Source: Budorcas taxicolor (Eukaryota > Chordata > Mammalia > Artiodactyla > Bovidae). From it: 64,000 nt of DNA. The notes below the pieces were generated by a model. It saw only the letters and a list, made by a program, of their open reading frames with translations, was not told where the DNA came from and did not search any database. The stretch is taken from contig NC_068920.1 of the NCBI RefSeq assembly GCF_023091745.1, forward strand, positions 122,730,622 to 122,794,621. The letters run 5' to 3'. Shown here one piece after another: positions 1 through 12,125 of the stretch; position 1 is the stretch's first letter, and each line of letters opens with the position of its first letter. The translations under genes were made by a program, and so were the position numbers.

Positions 1-60
1 GAAGATCCCGCGTGTGGCAACTAAGACCTGATGCAGCCAAAGAAATTAAAACAACGACAA
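1..60 (+). repeat. 3' tail of a CHR-type (tRNA-Glu-derived) SINE
   Basis: The window opens inside a SINE. The words for 'agatcccg..gtggcaactaagacctgatgcagccaaagaaattaaa' match the downstream half and A-rich tail of artiodactyl CHR-type elements, several fuller copies of which occur later. The head lies outside the window. Confidence 0.6.
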
Positions 61-1600
61 ACCTGTGTTCTTTTCTGCTGTTACTCTGTCTCTGTCAGTT
101 TAATTTGCAGACCCATCCTGGGATCTAAGGGGGACCCCTCCTGTAGACCCTACAGTCTCATGAGCCAAAACACCCCCCAGCTCTTTTCCCTTTATGCCAA
201 TGCAAGGGCCAGGTCCCCACCCTGTGCGGTCAAAGGAGCCCCAGGAATGAATGAACATCCAGCACTTGTGTAGTGAGGGCTGGAGCGATTCCAGGCTGCA
301 GCCCTGAAGGATGGGGAGGAGGTAGGCATGAGCAGGGACAGTGGCCAGAAAGGCAGGAGGAGGGATCTCTCCGAGGGTGACTGTGATGTGGGCCCAGCTG
401 GGCAGAGCGTGTGAGTGAACCCTCGCTCCAGGGGTCCCTGAGAGGGGAGCCTGGGTTTCTGCTGGTGGAGGCGGGACCCCGACTGGCCAGCCTGGCCTCA
501 GAGCCAGGCAGGAGGCCAGCAGCTGTCTGACTGGCCTCCGGCACACTTCCTCCACATGGTAATCCCTTCCCATTTTACAATGTGGAGCTGGGGCTACACA
601 CTCAGATTATACCATGACTAACCAACCAGCAGTGTCATCTTAGAGCTGGCTTCATATCACATTCAGAGTTTGCCTCTTCCCCTCCAACCCTTCCATTCTT
701 TCTACTTCCTTCCAACCCTCAGCTTTTCTTATTTCCCATTTTTTAAATGTCTGAAAACATGCTTACCATTGACACCTTTGCCCTGGGGAAGGGGTTGGGT
801 GATAGGGAAAGAACCCTAAATCATGACTTTTTAGAATAAGTTTTGGACACCCCAGCCAGCAGCTTCCGAATTTCAAACCAGGCAAAGGCAAGGTTCTGGA
901 TAGTCTCATGGTAACCCTGATTTACATCCCAGAAGGAGCTTTCTGGATCACCAACTGGATTCTGGGTGGTGTTCATGGAGCAATGTTTGCATCAAAGACC
1001 TGTTTGCCAACCACCTCTGGGATCTGCTGGGGCCTGAGATGGCCCTCCACCTCCTCCCTGCCCCACCCAACCTCTGACTCTTCCTGACCTTGCTCCTTCC
1101 TGCTGCACCAAGGTGGGGCCCTGCCACCTCCCCATTGCAGCCCTCTGTGACTCAGTGGAAGCCGGTGACCACATCCCCCCACTCCACCCACACTCACATT
1201 CCAATGGCCAGCTCACTCACTTCTTGGCATCCGACCCACACGCACAGGCCTCTGCCTAGAGTAAATAGTCCTCTCTATGGGATGATTTACGACCAGGGCC
1301 TTGCCTGTATGGGAAGGGATCATGTGTATCTTAGCCTCCAAGTGCATGCCTTTCTCTGCGCAGCTAATAGCTGGCCTCTGTGAATCTTCCTTTTGACTCC
1401 TGACTGACCTGGAGAATTTTGTTTAAGGGAACTAGAGACATTTTTCAGTGCTGTACCTAGTGCAATGCTGGCTCAACACATGTTTAAAGAAAAGAGTCTT
1501 TAAAAAGAGAAATTAATAAATGGAGAGTAATTTAAGGGGCCCTTAGTCTTCCCCAGAACCTGACAGATTCCCACCACCTCCATAAGGACTTATTCTGGCC
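61..1600. other. No gene recognised
   Basis: Moderately GC-rich sequence with short overlapping ORFs on both strands, none resembling a known family. No repeat was clearly recognised by eye. I see no paired splice signals enclosing an open frame. Confidence 0.4.
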
Positions 1601-1740
1601 ACATTAAAGGTAAAGATGGAGATACCTGGGCTGACACCCCAGCTTTGCCACTCTGGGATCTCAGGCACATTTTAAGACCCACCTAAGCTTCATTCCTCAC
1701 CTGGCTACTGGAGGTGATAGTTCCATATTTCATCAGTTCC
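1601..1740 (+). repeat. MIR SINE fragment
   Basis: The stretch has the usual MIR order: a 'cctgggctgacacccagctttgcc' type centre, then 'ctctgggatctcaggcacatt', then a 'cctcac-ctg' run. It is degraded and was identified by pattern only. Confidence 0.4.
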
Positions 1741-1744
1741 AAGA

Positions 1745-2020
1745 AGTGTTGTTTCTCACCTCTAAGACTCTGAAGCCAGGACATGTCTTTCAATTCACAC
1801 AATATAGGAAATTGCATCGCTTTTGCTGCAATGTCCTTTCCTACAGGAGGAACCCAGGGGTGGTCCTGTGACTTGTTCTGGCCAATGGAGTGTGAAAGGT
1901 AGTGATACGTGTAACTTATGGGCTGAAGCTTTAAAAGGTTCACCTCAACAGCCACAAACTCCCAGATGGAGACTATTCTGTGGGCCTAGCTCTCACAGTG
2001 AGGGGTGATGGGGAGCTAAG
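1745..2020 (+). repeat. Ancient LTR fragment, MaLR-like
   Basis: The phrases 'gtcctgtgacttgttctggccaatgga' and 'gggctgaagctttaaaagg' resemble the internal part of mammalian MaLR/ERVL long terminal repeats. No ends or target duplication are visible. The class is an inference from remembered consensus. Confidence 0.3.
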
Positions 2021-2084
2021 CTGTAGTTGATGGGCATTTAAGAAGAGAGAAGCATAAGTCTTTCTTCCTGAACTTTTGGATTCT

Positions 2085-2124
2085 GTATTTATATATATGT
2101 ATGTGTATGTATATATACATATAA
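2085..2124. repeat. AT/GT-rich microsatellite
   Basis: Imperfect alternating TA, TG and TATG units, likely length-variable between individuals. Confidence 0.7.
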
Positions 2125-2970
2125 CTTAAACTACTCCACAGGGCCATTTAAAATGATCTTTAGCAGCAATTTATCATGCGAAAATTAGTCACAGCACCCA
2201 TAAGAACAAAATAAAGCAAGACAGCCACTCAGATGGCTCAATGATTTACTATATTGGGGGCTATTTCTAGTGTTGAACCACTTTTAATACTAAGGATTAT
2301 CAAAGTTTTTAATCATCATGTCCTGTGCCTCTGTTGGAGTCTATGTTTTGATAGCACAATCTAGCATATTCTGTGTTGTGTCTTCTAGTTAGTTGATAGG
2401 TTTTTTTTCTTTCTTTCTTAGTGGTCCATAATGGGGCAGCCCACAGCTGATGGTGGTGTGGATTCAAGGGGACCCAGTAGTGCCTCTCACAGGCTGAGTG
2501 AGTGAATCCGTGTGAGCCACTTAGCACAAGTGGTGTCCTGCAGTGAGTGTTCTATTCGTGCCAGTCGTTATATTTCCAGCCCTCTAGGAATACGACAGTG
2601 TGTGCTAGAAGTTTGGTAGAGTGACCTGATGACACAGAAAGCTCACAGCCCCCTCAGATCCCTTGTGGAATGAGAAAGGGTATAAATAAATTCAGGTTAA
2701 CAAGAATGTGGCTTGGGTACTTGCTGGTGGGGGCTCTTTGAGGGTGTAGGTGTTTGGGTAGGTAATGAAGAATGTTAACTTTCTTCTCATGAATTATCAG
2801 TTTATTGCCTGGGATGGGAGAAGATGGGAGAAATTTTTCAAGTGTGCGAGTTTTCGGTGCAACAGAATGAAGAAACACCATATTCTTTTAGAAAATCTAA
2901 GAATCTTGACTTTTTGCAGAATTAGGAATGGCTCACAGATCCGGACTGAAGAAACCAGTAGTGTAGTGTG
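2125..2970. other. No gene recognised
   Basis: AT-rich sequence with only short chance ORFs on both strands. No repeat family or regulatory signal was recognised. Confidence 0.4.
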
Positions 2971-2971
2971 C

Positions 2972-3175
2972 CACATTAGTCCCTCAGTCATGTCCGACTC
3001 TTTGCAACATCATGGACTGTAGCCCACTGGGTTCCTCTATCCATGGGATTCTTCAAGCCAGAATGCTGGAGAGGATTGCCATTCCCTTCTCCAGGAGATC
3101 TTCCTGACCCAGGTGTCAAACCTGGGTCTCCTGCATTGCAGGTAGATTCTTTACTGACAGTCACCAGGGAAGCCC
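2972..3175 (-). repeat. Bov-A2/Bov-tA SINE
   Basis: Read on the plus strand it runs from 'ccctcagtcatgtccgactctttgc' through 'ccatgggattctt' to 'caccagggaagccc', the complement of a Bov-tA-type SINE. It shares the terminal tail of BovB, whose enzymes are thought to mobilise it. Confidence 0.9.
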
Positions 3176-3859
3176 CAAAGAAACCAGACTGCCAGCTAAT
3201 TTTGCGTTTCATAATATACCCAGATGATTTGGAATAGCTCTCTCCAGGAATTTTATAGCCAGCCCCTGCAGACCCAAAGCTGTGAGAGTGTTCCACGTGC
3301 TGGGCTGGGCTGAAGTGCAGTTGTAAGGGCCACTAGCTCTGTCTCTGATGTGTCATAGCCTCTGTCCTCCTGTCAGCATTCCCCCAACGCTGCTGCAGCT
3401 CATGTTACTGGCCTGACACCTCCTTCACTCAGAAGGATGATGAAAGGCATTTATCCTGAAGTATTAGTGATGTAAGCATTACTTCCTCAGGAGCATTTGT
3501 ACTTTAAAGGCGAACCTAGAAAAAGTGGAAAAGAAAACTACAGGACTAGTATGTAAGGCTGTGTTAGGGGTCTGGTAATTCCAAGAAATAGAAACTCAGT
3601 CAAGTTGGCTTAAGTTAAAAAAGAAAAGGACTTACTGGAAAACTGGAATTCATATGAAACCTGGTTGCAGGTAGTCTAGTGTGACCTTAAGGAACGGAAA
3701 GTTCTCAGGCAACTCTTCCCTCCAGCTTTTTAAAAATCACATCCCCCAATTCTTCTTCACTCTTCAGGGTGTCCTGGTTTCTCATCTCTCCTGACCACGT
3801 CTATCTCAGTCTTTTCTCTCAGCAGGGAGCTCAGTCATCAGCTTGCTCATGGCCCTACC
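3176..3859. other. No gene recognised
   Basis: Sequence between a SINE and a BovB end. No ORF, splice pair or repeat was recognised. Confidence 0.4.
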
Positions 3860-4384
3860 TTCAGTTCAGTTCAGTCGCTCAGTTGTGTCCAGCTCTTTGC
3901 AACCAACTGCAGCACGCCAGGCCTCCCTGTCCATCACCAACTTCCAGAGTTCACTCAGATTCACGTCCATCGAGTCAGTAATGCCATCCAGCCATCTCAT
4001 CCTCAGTCATCCCCTTCCCCTCCTGCCCCCAATCCCTCCCAGCATCAGAGTCTTTTCCAATGAGTCAACTCTTCGCATGAGGTGGCCAAAGTTTCAGCTG
4101 GAGTTTCAGCTCTAGCATCATTCCTTCCAAAGAAATCCCAGGGCTGATCTTCAGAATGGACTGGTTGAATCTCCTTGCAGTCCAAGGGACTCTCAAGAGT
4201 CTTCTCCAAGACCACAGTTCAAAAGCATCAATTTTTTGGCGCTCAGCCTTCTTCACAGTCCAACTCTCACATCCATACATGACCACTGGAAAAACCATAC
4301 CCTTGACTAGATGGATCTTAGTCGGCAAAGTAATATCTCTGCTTTTGAATATGCTATCTAGATTGGTCATAACTTTTCTTCCAA
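3860..4384 (-). mobile_element. BovB LINE, 3' fragment
   Basis: About 525 bp of the BovB 3' end. The plus strand starts with repeated 'ttcag' units and reads back through the C-terminal coding part (minus-strand fragment with MYGCESWTVKKAE and SWRRLLRVPWTARR). It stops inside the ORF, so it is strongly 5'-truncated. A short duplication of 'gtttcagctg' near 4092 is present relative to the other copies. Confidence 0.95.
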
Positions 4385-4442
4385 CCTTGGCTGCCCTGAA
4401 ATGACGGCTTCAGTGAGATTTTCTTTTTCACTTTGTTTTGTT

Positions 4443-4548
4443 TACTTTAAAAATTTTTGGTCACACCACGCAGCTTGCAGGATCTTAGTTCCCCAACCAG
4501 GGATTGAAACTGGGCCCTTAGCAGTGAAAGTATGGAGTCCTAACCACC
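4443..4548 (-). repeat. CHR-type SINE head, antisense
   Basis: Contains 'caggatcttagttccccaaccagggattgaa' and 'gtcctaaccacca', the complement of the tRNA-Glu-derived head of a CHR/ART2-type SINE. The rest is missing or decayed. Confidence 0.75.
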
Positions 4549-4889
4549 ATAGAGTTTGCAGAGAGGTGGTATCTTAGAAGTGGTAGTAGAGACATTGCCA
4601 GAGGCCCTTGTCATCCTTGTTATCCCACATGAGCATGTGGGAGGGCTATTCAGTTAATGTGTTTTGTAGGTGTGGATGTCCATTCCCTCATACACTTGAA
4701 GCCAGAGTTGGTCTACATATCTGTCTGCCCATTCTCTCCTTCACTTCGTAATGTCTCCCACAGTGCTGAAGTGCATTCTCTTTTTTCCCACCACAATCAC
4801 TCCTTATGTGTGATAAGTTTCACACCTGAGAACCTTTTCTAAAACACAAAGCAAGCCAACCCCTTCGCTGTGTAAATCCTTTCCAGGCT

Positions 4890-5245
4890 TCCTGACCCAG
4901 GCAGGGAGACTCCCTCCCCCTGGTACCACGTCCTTATTTTCAGTTTTGGCTTTTGCCGCCTCCCTTGCTCCAGATCTAACCTCCAAGAAGCTTCTGCTCC
5001 CTGATATGCCCTGTCCACTCTTTGCCTACTTAGAAAACTTCTACTTTCCCTCCAAAGCCACCTCCTCTGTGAAGCCTTCCTTGATTACCAACAGGCACAG
5101 GCCTTTTTTCTTTCATTTGTGTTGCTGTGATGCTTTGTTTACCCATCTCTGCCAGCAGGTCTGTCTATCAGAGTTGGAACTCTTTCAAGACAGGGACTGG
5201 GCTTTATTCTTGTCTGTGCAAAGCCCAGAGTCTGGCATCAACTAG
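4890..5245 (+). repeat. L2 LINE 3'-end relic
   Basis: The order 'cctcctctgtgaagccttccttgatta' then 'caagacagggactgggctttattcttgtctgt' then 'cagagtctggcatca' matches the 3' terminus of mammalian L2. The 4549-4889 stretch upstream shows no recognised feature. Confidence 0.6.
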
Positions 5246-5261
5246 ATTTTCAGTGTAAGGT

Positions 5262-5490
5262 AGTTGCAAGGCAGTGAAGCATAATGGTTCACTAGTGCTA
5301 TCCTACCTGGGTTCAAAGCCAGGGTCTACTATCTACTATGAGTTAGCAACTTCATGCCTTAATTTCCCTACCTGTAAAAAGGGAATAATGATACTTCCAA
5401 TTTGATACATTTTTGCTGAAGTTTAAATGAGGGAACATATGCAGAGTGTTTGTTACTTACTATATGTGAGTTATTATTATCTTCATTATT
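5262..5490 (+). repeat. MIR SINE
   Basis: Carries MIR hallmarks: 'acctgggttcaaagccag', 'gagttagcaacttcatgcct', 'cctgtaaaaagggaataatg' and 'tttaaatgaggg'. Near-complete but diverged. Confidence 0.7.
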
Positions 5491-6270
5491 TCTGAATAAG
5501 GTGTTCAGCAGGAGAGAGTTCACAGATCCTTGCACCAGCTCAAGATTTTGATTAGTAAAGACTATCACCTGGAGACATGCAAGTCGATTTACTTAAAAAT
5601 ATTCTGTGACAATGGCACACAGGCATGTCATCTTCCTAGTTACAAAATGCCATCTATTTCCTTGAAGGATCTTGCCTATTTCCTCAACTCTTGTCCTTTT
5701 GTAGGGAGCACATTTAGTAACCTAAACAGAGTGTTGGAAGAGGCATGGCTGGAAAGGGTTAATCCCAGAGCCTTGGAAGGAACTGTGCTCTGGGGAAAGA
5801 GAGGTTTCTAAGGATAGTAGAGAATAATGCTTTCCTGCAACCATCTGAGACACTGGGAGGCATCTCCGTGGTGATGTAGAGTGTAGGCCCACTTTGCATT
5901 TATGTGGGGCTTTGTATTTCTTCAGTTCGGGTGAGGTTCAGTTGAGCTACACTGTGGAGAAAAGAGGCACAGAGAAAGGTTAATGCTTTGGTCAGCCAGG
6001 GTGGTATGGCCAGTTATTGGAAAGGTGCGGACTAGACCCCTGATTCATTCAATAGCAAGTATCTGTGAAGCCCGCTCTGTGCCAGGCCCAATTTCAGGTG
6101 TGGAGGACTCAGCAGAAAGCAAGGCAAACTGGGTCTCTGACAATTCTGTCTACATCAGTAAAGCATTTATTTGGCTGCAAACAAGAGAAAATCCAGCCAA
6201 TAGTGACTTACGCTAAAGTGCATAATTCCAGTCTGATGGGCTTGCTTTTCCATATATCTTTTCACCCTAG
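5491..6270. other. No gene recognised
   Basis: Short ORFs only. The part near 6040-6140 ('attcattcaat..gtgccaggcccaatttcaggtgtgg') resembles an old mammalian interspersed repeat that I cannot name with confidence. Confidence 0.35.
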
Positions 6271-6282
6271 CTTGTCAACTAA

Positions 6283-6495
6283 TATGCTAAGTTGCTTCAG
6301 TCCTGTCTGACTCTTGGCAATCCTATGAACTGTAGCCCGCCAGGCTCATCTCTCCGAGGGATTCTCGAGGCAAGAATATTGGAGTGGGTTGCCATGCCCT
6401 CCTCCAGGTATCTTCCTGACCCAGGGATAGAACCGTGTTTCATGTCTCCTGCATTGGCAAGCGCATTCTTTACCACTGGCGCCATCTGGGAAGCC
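6283..6495 (-). repeat. Bov-A2/Bov-tA SINE with 12-bp target duplication
   Basis: A full antisense copy, from 'tgctaagttgcttcagtcctgtctgac' to 'gggaagc'. It is flanked by perfect CTTGTCAACTAA repeats at 6271-6282 and 6496-6507, which fixes both boundaries and shows a single retrotransposition event. Confidence 0.95.
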
Positions 6496-6559
6496 CTTGT
6501 CAACTAACACAGTCATATAATTCCTCTTGGAAATGTTTGAAAATTATACGCACTCACAG

Positions 6560-7025
6560 AGTTTATTGCTACCTACAGCGGCAGATTGCAAAAATGGCCA
6601 CGACTGTTCTCTCCTCCCTACGCTTACTGCTTTGCAAGCAGGCTTTGCAGTCTCTCCCAGAAAGAGCTGCAGGCTGTTTCTCCACTCCTTGAATTCACGC
6701 TGCCCCAGTGACTTGCTTGACCCAGAAGAATGCGGTGGGTGTTATTTGTACAGTTCTGAGCCTAGGCCATGAAAGAGCGTGCCTGCTTCTTCTCTCTGTG
6801 GAACTCAAGTGAATGGGCCAGGCTAGACTGCCGGAGAATGATAGTCCACGTGGAGCGGAGAGGGCTGCCCCAGCTGAGGCCACTGCGGACCAGTGGGCCC
6901 CCAGCCAATGGGGCAGCAGACAGCAGAGCATGCGCGAGCACAGCCTGATGCCCAAACGCAGAGCCATGCGCTAAATAACTCCTGTTGTTTCAAGTCATCA
7001 GTTCAATAGGAAGAGCTAACTGATA
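6560..7025 (+). repeat. MaLR-type (MLT1-like) LTR relic
   Basis: Contains the internal 'gagcctaggccatgaaagag..cttcttctctctgtgg' segment and the 3' 'gccatgcgctaaataactcctgttgtttcaagtcatcag' segment typical of MLT1-class LTRs. Local GC is raised at 6830-6960, but I read this as part of the LTR. Confidence 0.5.
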
Positions 7026-9285
7026 GGCTTACTGTGTGCCAGACACTGGCTGTGTACTTTATGTAGTTGTCCTATTTCTTTAAACTTTATCCGTACCTAT
7101 CAGCATGTAGAATACATGTTCTGGGAAGAAATAGCCCCCAGCCAGCCCCTCAGTTTGCTTCTGTCTGAAATTCGGATTGAATTTTGGTGTAGCCGTTGGC
7201 TCCAAGGAGCTCTCAGGCTCTGACAAGAAGATCAGAGTATTCTGTGATACTGCTTAGTCTCCTGTGTGGGGGGTTACAGAAGTGGCACTCCAGCTGGCAT
7301 CCATTCACCTTCTCATTCTGCCAGCAGCTCCGTGGAGGCTTCTGTCTGTTTTCAAGCATATGTAGTTCCTAGATGTCGGGGACCAAGAGAGGATCAGACA
7401 GTCCTAGGGAAACCAAAGGGAGAAAGCAAGCTACTCAGTTCTTTCTATTCAGAGAGAAGTGGGAGTCGATGGATGGTGGTAGCTTAAAGCTCTTGGCAGG
7501 ATGACAGTCACTAAAGCAGTGGCCACGGTAAGTGCCAATGTAGGGCACAGCCTCAGGCCGAGAAGCAGGGTGTGGTCTGAGGCTGGTAAATGTTCCCGCT
7601 GGGGTGGCCCCACTCCGGTGCGCAAAACCTCACTCTGGATATTACTGTGGGATTCAAGGCACGACTTATCACAGTCCTTTGGGGTGACAGACATTTATTT
7701 AAAGTCAAGGTGTCTGCCAAAAGATAATAGCTTTAAATGTAAAATTACAAATCATTATGGGTAATGTGATGCAAATTGCTAGAGAAGCATTGGCAGTGTT
7801 TTACTTTCATTTTTGCTTTTCTTTCATTGCCAGCCTTGTCTAAGGTTGCTGCTAGGGATACCATGTTCACACACAGTTTATCCTTCAGCTATGGCCTGAT
7901 ACTGTCCTCTGGAGGAGATGTGCATGGAGGCCAAGGGGACCATGAAACAGTCCCTTTGCTCACGCAAACGGATTATTTCTAAGAAACCCAGACTTGACTT
8001 TTCCAACATTGGTTTCTTCATTTACCCTCTAGGCAGTGCCTGGACATGTTTAGTTTCCACTGGGAATTGGAGGTCAATTTTAATAGTTAATCCAAAAGGC
8101 ATCCTTCATTAAATGCTGTGACGGCTTTTAAATAACCAGTTGCTAGATTTGTCTCTTCTTTACCACCTCTGGGTCTCTGCCGGAGGAAGACTTATAAGCA
8201 CTCTGGTCCTTAAAAGGTTCAGACTTGAGTTTGTATACTTTTTTCCCCAAGGGATGTGGATAAATTGAAAAGCGGTCATTTCTCATCTGCTTTTCTTTCT
8301 GGCTAGGGGAGGGCGAGATGGCTGGATTTAAGGCCTGTCTCTAAGCCATAAAACCAGGAAAGAAAGGAAGAAGCAACAGAAAAATTAATAAGTGTTAAAA
8401 CATGTTTTATAGCAAAATATCTTTCAAGGAAAGGGGTTCAAATGGGCTGACGGTTTGGTCGCTGAGAGAAGCCTTACCAAACATATTTCCCCAAACAGTA
8501 GATGTCTCCAAGGGGCAACTGCCGAGAGGGTTTTCGACCAAGGTTTCCAGGGTCTTAGGCTGAGAACAATCTCCTTGCAAGGCTGTGTGGGGCTTGCTTC
8601 ATCTTCCTCTTTTCTTCAGCTCCCCTGTGGCCACCTGTTTCCGAGGAGCTCGGTTCTCATAATGACAAGGAAACCTACAGGCTGAAAATAGAGCGGATTT
8701 CCCAGAATCTCAGGTACCAAGAGCGGAGAGGCGTGGGGACTTCTTGGACATGAGCTCACATCAGCTGATGAAATGCCGCTGTCGTGCCTTCAGCTCCAGC
8801 CAGCTCCCGGTGACAGGGACGGAAGCCAGTTTCACTGGGAAATACTGCAGAGATTTTCACCATGTTTTCAAGGGAAGAGACGAGCTTCTGCACACTGGAA
8901 ATAGGGGCCAGACTCAAATGAACCTGTGGCTGGGATGGCTTTTTCTAATGGAAGCGCTCAATCAGTTCCTAACTGTGGGAACTGCATTAGATCCCTAGCC
9001 CCATAACTGTCAGGTGGATGCCTGTGACCCCAGCACTTCTCATCTGTGAACAAAGTCTGTCAGCCAGGCATCTCCTCCCTGAGACCACAGGCTTCTCTGA
9101 GTTAGTAAGAAACTTATCATTTCAAAACTGAACATGTCTGGATGGTCCTTAGCCTATTTCATTATGCACAGCCTACAGGCAAAGTGTCCTCAGTTAACAC
9201 TGCTCACAGCAATCTGTGTTAGAGCATTCCCCAGCCTCTTTTCTCAGAGTTCTGACCCAAGAAAATAATATAATAACAAACACAA
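7026..9285. other. No gene recognised
   Basis: 2.2 kb without a recognised repeat or gene apart from a possible MIR end at 7026-7095. A consensus splice donor (cacg/gtaagt) occurs at 7527/7528 but no open frame leads into it. Small ORFs are scattered on both strands. Confidence 0.4.
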
Positions 9286-9507
9286 GACTTCCCTGGTGGT
9301 CCAGTGGTTAAGAATCTGCCCGCCAATGCAGGGGACATTGGTTTGATTCCTGGTCCAGGAAGATCCCACATGTTATGGGGCAACTAAACCCTTGCGCTAT
9401 CTAGAGCCTGAGCTTTGGAACAAAGAGTAGCCCCCACTCTCTGCAACTAGAGAAAGCCTGTGTACAGCATCAAAGACCCAGGGCAACTGAGTTTTAAAAA
9501 AAAGCAA
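9286..9507 (+). repeat. CHR-type SINE
   Basis: A near-complete sense copy: 'gacttccctggtggtccagtggttaag' head, 'agatcccacatg' middle, 'caactagagaaagcc' body and an A-rich tail. Confidence 0.9.
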
Positions 9508-9514
9508 ACATGTA

Positions 9515-9790
9515 TTTGTTCTCTGTTGCCATGTAATGAATTACCTCCAAACTTAACTGCTTCAAACAATAACCATTTATTGCCTCACAGTTTCTTTGGG
9601 TCAGAAATTCTCTTTAACTTGGCAGTTCCAGTTCAAGGTCTCTTACAGTAGGGTTTTAGTCACAATGTCAGCAGAGGATCCTGTCATCTGAAGGCGTGAC
9701 TGTGGCTGGAGGATCCACTTCCAGGCCAGCTAGCTTCCTTACCTGCCTGGCAACTTGGTGCTGCTGTTGGCAGGATGGCTCAACTCCTAA
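9515..9790. repeat. Ancient interspersed repeat, class uncertain
   Basis: The phrases 'ccatgtaatgaattacctccaaactta', 'caataaccatttattgcctcac' and 'gaaggcgtgactgtggctggaggatcc' recur in a common mammalian interspersed repeat. I recall the pattern but cannot decide between an LTR and a DNA-transposon class. Confidence 0.45.
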
Positions 9791-9872
9791 ACTATGGGAA
9801 GGCATTACTCTGATGAAATTTTTAAAATACATAGTAAACTGAGTAAATAGATATTCACTAGGAGGGACCTAA

Positions 9873-9946
9873 GGGGCTTCCCTGGTAGCTCAGACAGTAA
9901 AGAGTCCGCCTCCAGTGCAGGAGACCTGGGTTCCATCCCTGAGTCG
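9873..9946 (+). repeat. Bov-tA SINE, tRNA-derived head only
   Basis: 'ggcttccctggtagctcagacagtaaagag' through 'ggttccatccctgagtcggt' is the tRNA-Glu-like head of Bov-tA, then homology ends. It is too diverged and truncated to be a tRNA gene. Confidence 0.8.
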
Positions 9947-10934
9947 GTGCCTACTGCTGTGATTATGCCTGCTCTGGTTTATGCTGCCCCTGGTCTCTCC
10001 TACTGAGCTGCATGTGCCTCGGGATCAGGAACCTGGGTATCAGTATCTCCAGCGCCCCTTCCCCTGACCCCAGGTCACTGCCCTGCTCCTCTTCCTCTGC
10101 TGCCCAGGAGTTTACCCACCATGACCCACACAGAGGGTGTTCAACACAAAGAAAGTCAATCGAATGGGAAGACACTGACTCAGAGGAGACTCTCAACCCA
10201 TGTTCAATGAGAATGAGCAGAAACACAGATCTCCATCATCCCGATTTGATCCCCCAAAGGAGCTGGGGTGCCGAGAGTGGTGGGTGGGAATGAGGGAACA
10301 GGAGCAGAGACCTCAATGATTTCTTTTCTAAGCTGAATCAGGGGTTTCACTCTGCCTGGAGTCTCAGGCAAGAGTGGGCAGGTTTGAAGGTGGCTGGCCA
10401 CCCTCAAACGTGGTCCTGAGGCCTGACTGATGGCCCAGCACAATAGAGAAATTGATCCCTGCCAGGGCTGCAGGAGGCACAGGGTGAAATAAAGCTTTCT
10501 CCTTTAAGAAGGAAAATGTGTTTTCCCACTCGGGCTACTCCCTGTTGGCGCATCCTGCTCAGGCGTTGACAGGAAGGGGGGAGGAAGGAAAAGAGGAAGG
10601 AGGGCATTTCCTCTCCTAGGCTGGGTTGCCAAAGCAACTGGTCTAAGATTCCTCTTCTCTGTGGGTCTCCCAGACAGTGTGGCCCTGCTGCTAGTCCAGA
10701 AGGCTAGCAGCACTTTCTCGTGTGGCACTCCCACTCGAGAATGTACTTCCTCCAGGGTCTGTTTCCATGTCTCCACCACTGCTTGCCCACTTGCTCCAGG
10801 ACAAACCCTTTCCTCCCTGCTCCCCACTCCAGCCAGGCTGGTTTGTCTTTCAAGACCTGAGTAAGTCAGGATTCCTTTGACTGCCCAGGAAGGCAACCCA
10901 CTTCACACTGGCTTAAACTAGAAAAAGAATGTAG
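9947..10934. other. No gene recognised
   Basis: Moderately GC-rich sequence with overlapping ORFs on both strands (up to 130 codons on minus at 10504-10896). No domain or family resemblance, no convincing splice pair. Confidence 0.4.
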
Positions 10935-11465
10935 AATGTCTGGGCTTAGAATTACCATGTGACCCATCCAATTCCACTCTTATGTATATATTCCCAAAGA
11001 CTTGAAAACAGGCATGCAAACAAATACTTACACGTGAAGGTCCACAGCACCATTATTCTACTCGAAGGTAGAAGCAACTCAAATGTCCATCAGAATAGAC
11101 AAAATGTGGTATATTCCTTACAGTGGAATACTATTCGGCCTGAAAAATAAATGAAGTACTTAAACATTCTACAATATGGGTAAAGCTTGAAAACATCATA
11201 CTAAGTGAAAGAAACCAGACGCAAGAGGTCACATGTTGTGTGATTCTACTTATCTGAAACTTCTTGAGAGAAAGAAGGAATAGGAAGTGATGGCTAGATG
11301 GGGAAGGGGTTTCCTTTTGTGATGATGTAAATGTCTTCAAAACTGGATAGAGGCAATGGTTGCCCAACATGGTGAACATACACAATGCCACTGAAGCACA
11401 CACTTTAGCATAGTTAATGGTTAATTTTATGTTATGTGAAATTTACCTGAATTTAAAAAGTAAAA
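10935..11465 (+). mobile_element. L1 LINE, 3' end (sense)
   Basis: Shows 'caaatgtccatcagaatagacaaaatg', 'agtggaatactattcggcc' and the terminal 'atggttaattttatgttatgtgaaatttacctgaatttaaaaa'. These are landmarks of mammalian L1 ORF2 end and 3' UTR. It is severely 5'-truncated. Confidence 0.85.
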
Positions 11466-12125
11466 TCTAATGACAATTTGAGCAGGAGTCGAGACTTCTT
11501 TGTTGTAAACAGAATGCCCAAGATGGACCCTGATGGCTTCAGACGTGTCTAGGTTTCGGGGCTCTGCAAAGCTATCAGGGTTTTGTCTCCATCTCTCAGC
11601 TCCGCATTCATCTGGGCAGCCCTCACAGGATGGGAGGAGAGGACCACTGCCAGCTCTGGTGTCGCGTGGTGTTCAGTGAGCAAGAAAGACTTCTTCCTGG
11701 CTGGAACCATCATTCTCACTAGGGTATGAAGACCTCTGACTAATCTGGCTCCAGTCATCTGGTCGCCCCTGTGGCCAACCCGGGATGGGGGTCTTGGAGA
11801 AGGCGGGAGGGCGGCGCCACCCAAAGCTCATCCATAGGCTGAATGGGCTACTGTGGAGAAGGTGATTTCCCCAGGGAAAGGATGCTGAGTAGCAAAAGTA
11901 ATTTCTATAGAGCCTTCACTGGCTCTCTTACCATCTTCCCTGGAAGACCCTTCCTTACCGACCCCCGCACCACCCCCCCTAACCCTGTGCCACGGCTCAG
12001 GTCCTTCCCAAAGCCTCTCTGTCTGCTTGACCCACTGGGACCTCCCTTGCCAGCAGTACTACACTCAAGAGCAGAATCCAGCCCTGTAGGTGGTGGTTTT
12101 AATTTGTTCAGTCTTTACAGAGAGC
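11466..12125. other. No gene recognised
   Basis: Sequence with short ORFs on both strands; nothing recognised. Confidence 0.4.

Noticed and set aside
7356..7535. Possible exon ending at the consensus donor at 7527/7528
   Set aside because: The acceptor is weak and all three frames have stops before the donor; kept only as a note.
9873..9946. tRNA-like segment, and the other tRNA-Glu-like SINE heads in the window
   Set aside because: These are SINE heads with decayed cloverleaf potential attached to SINE bodies, not tRNA genes.
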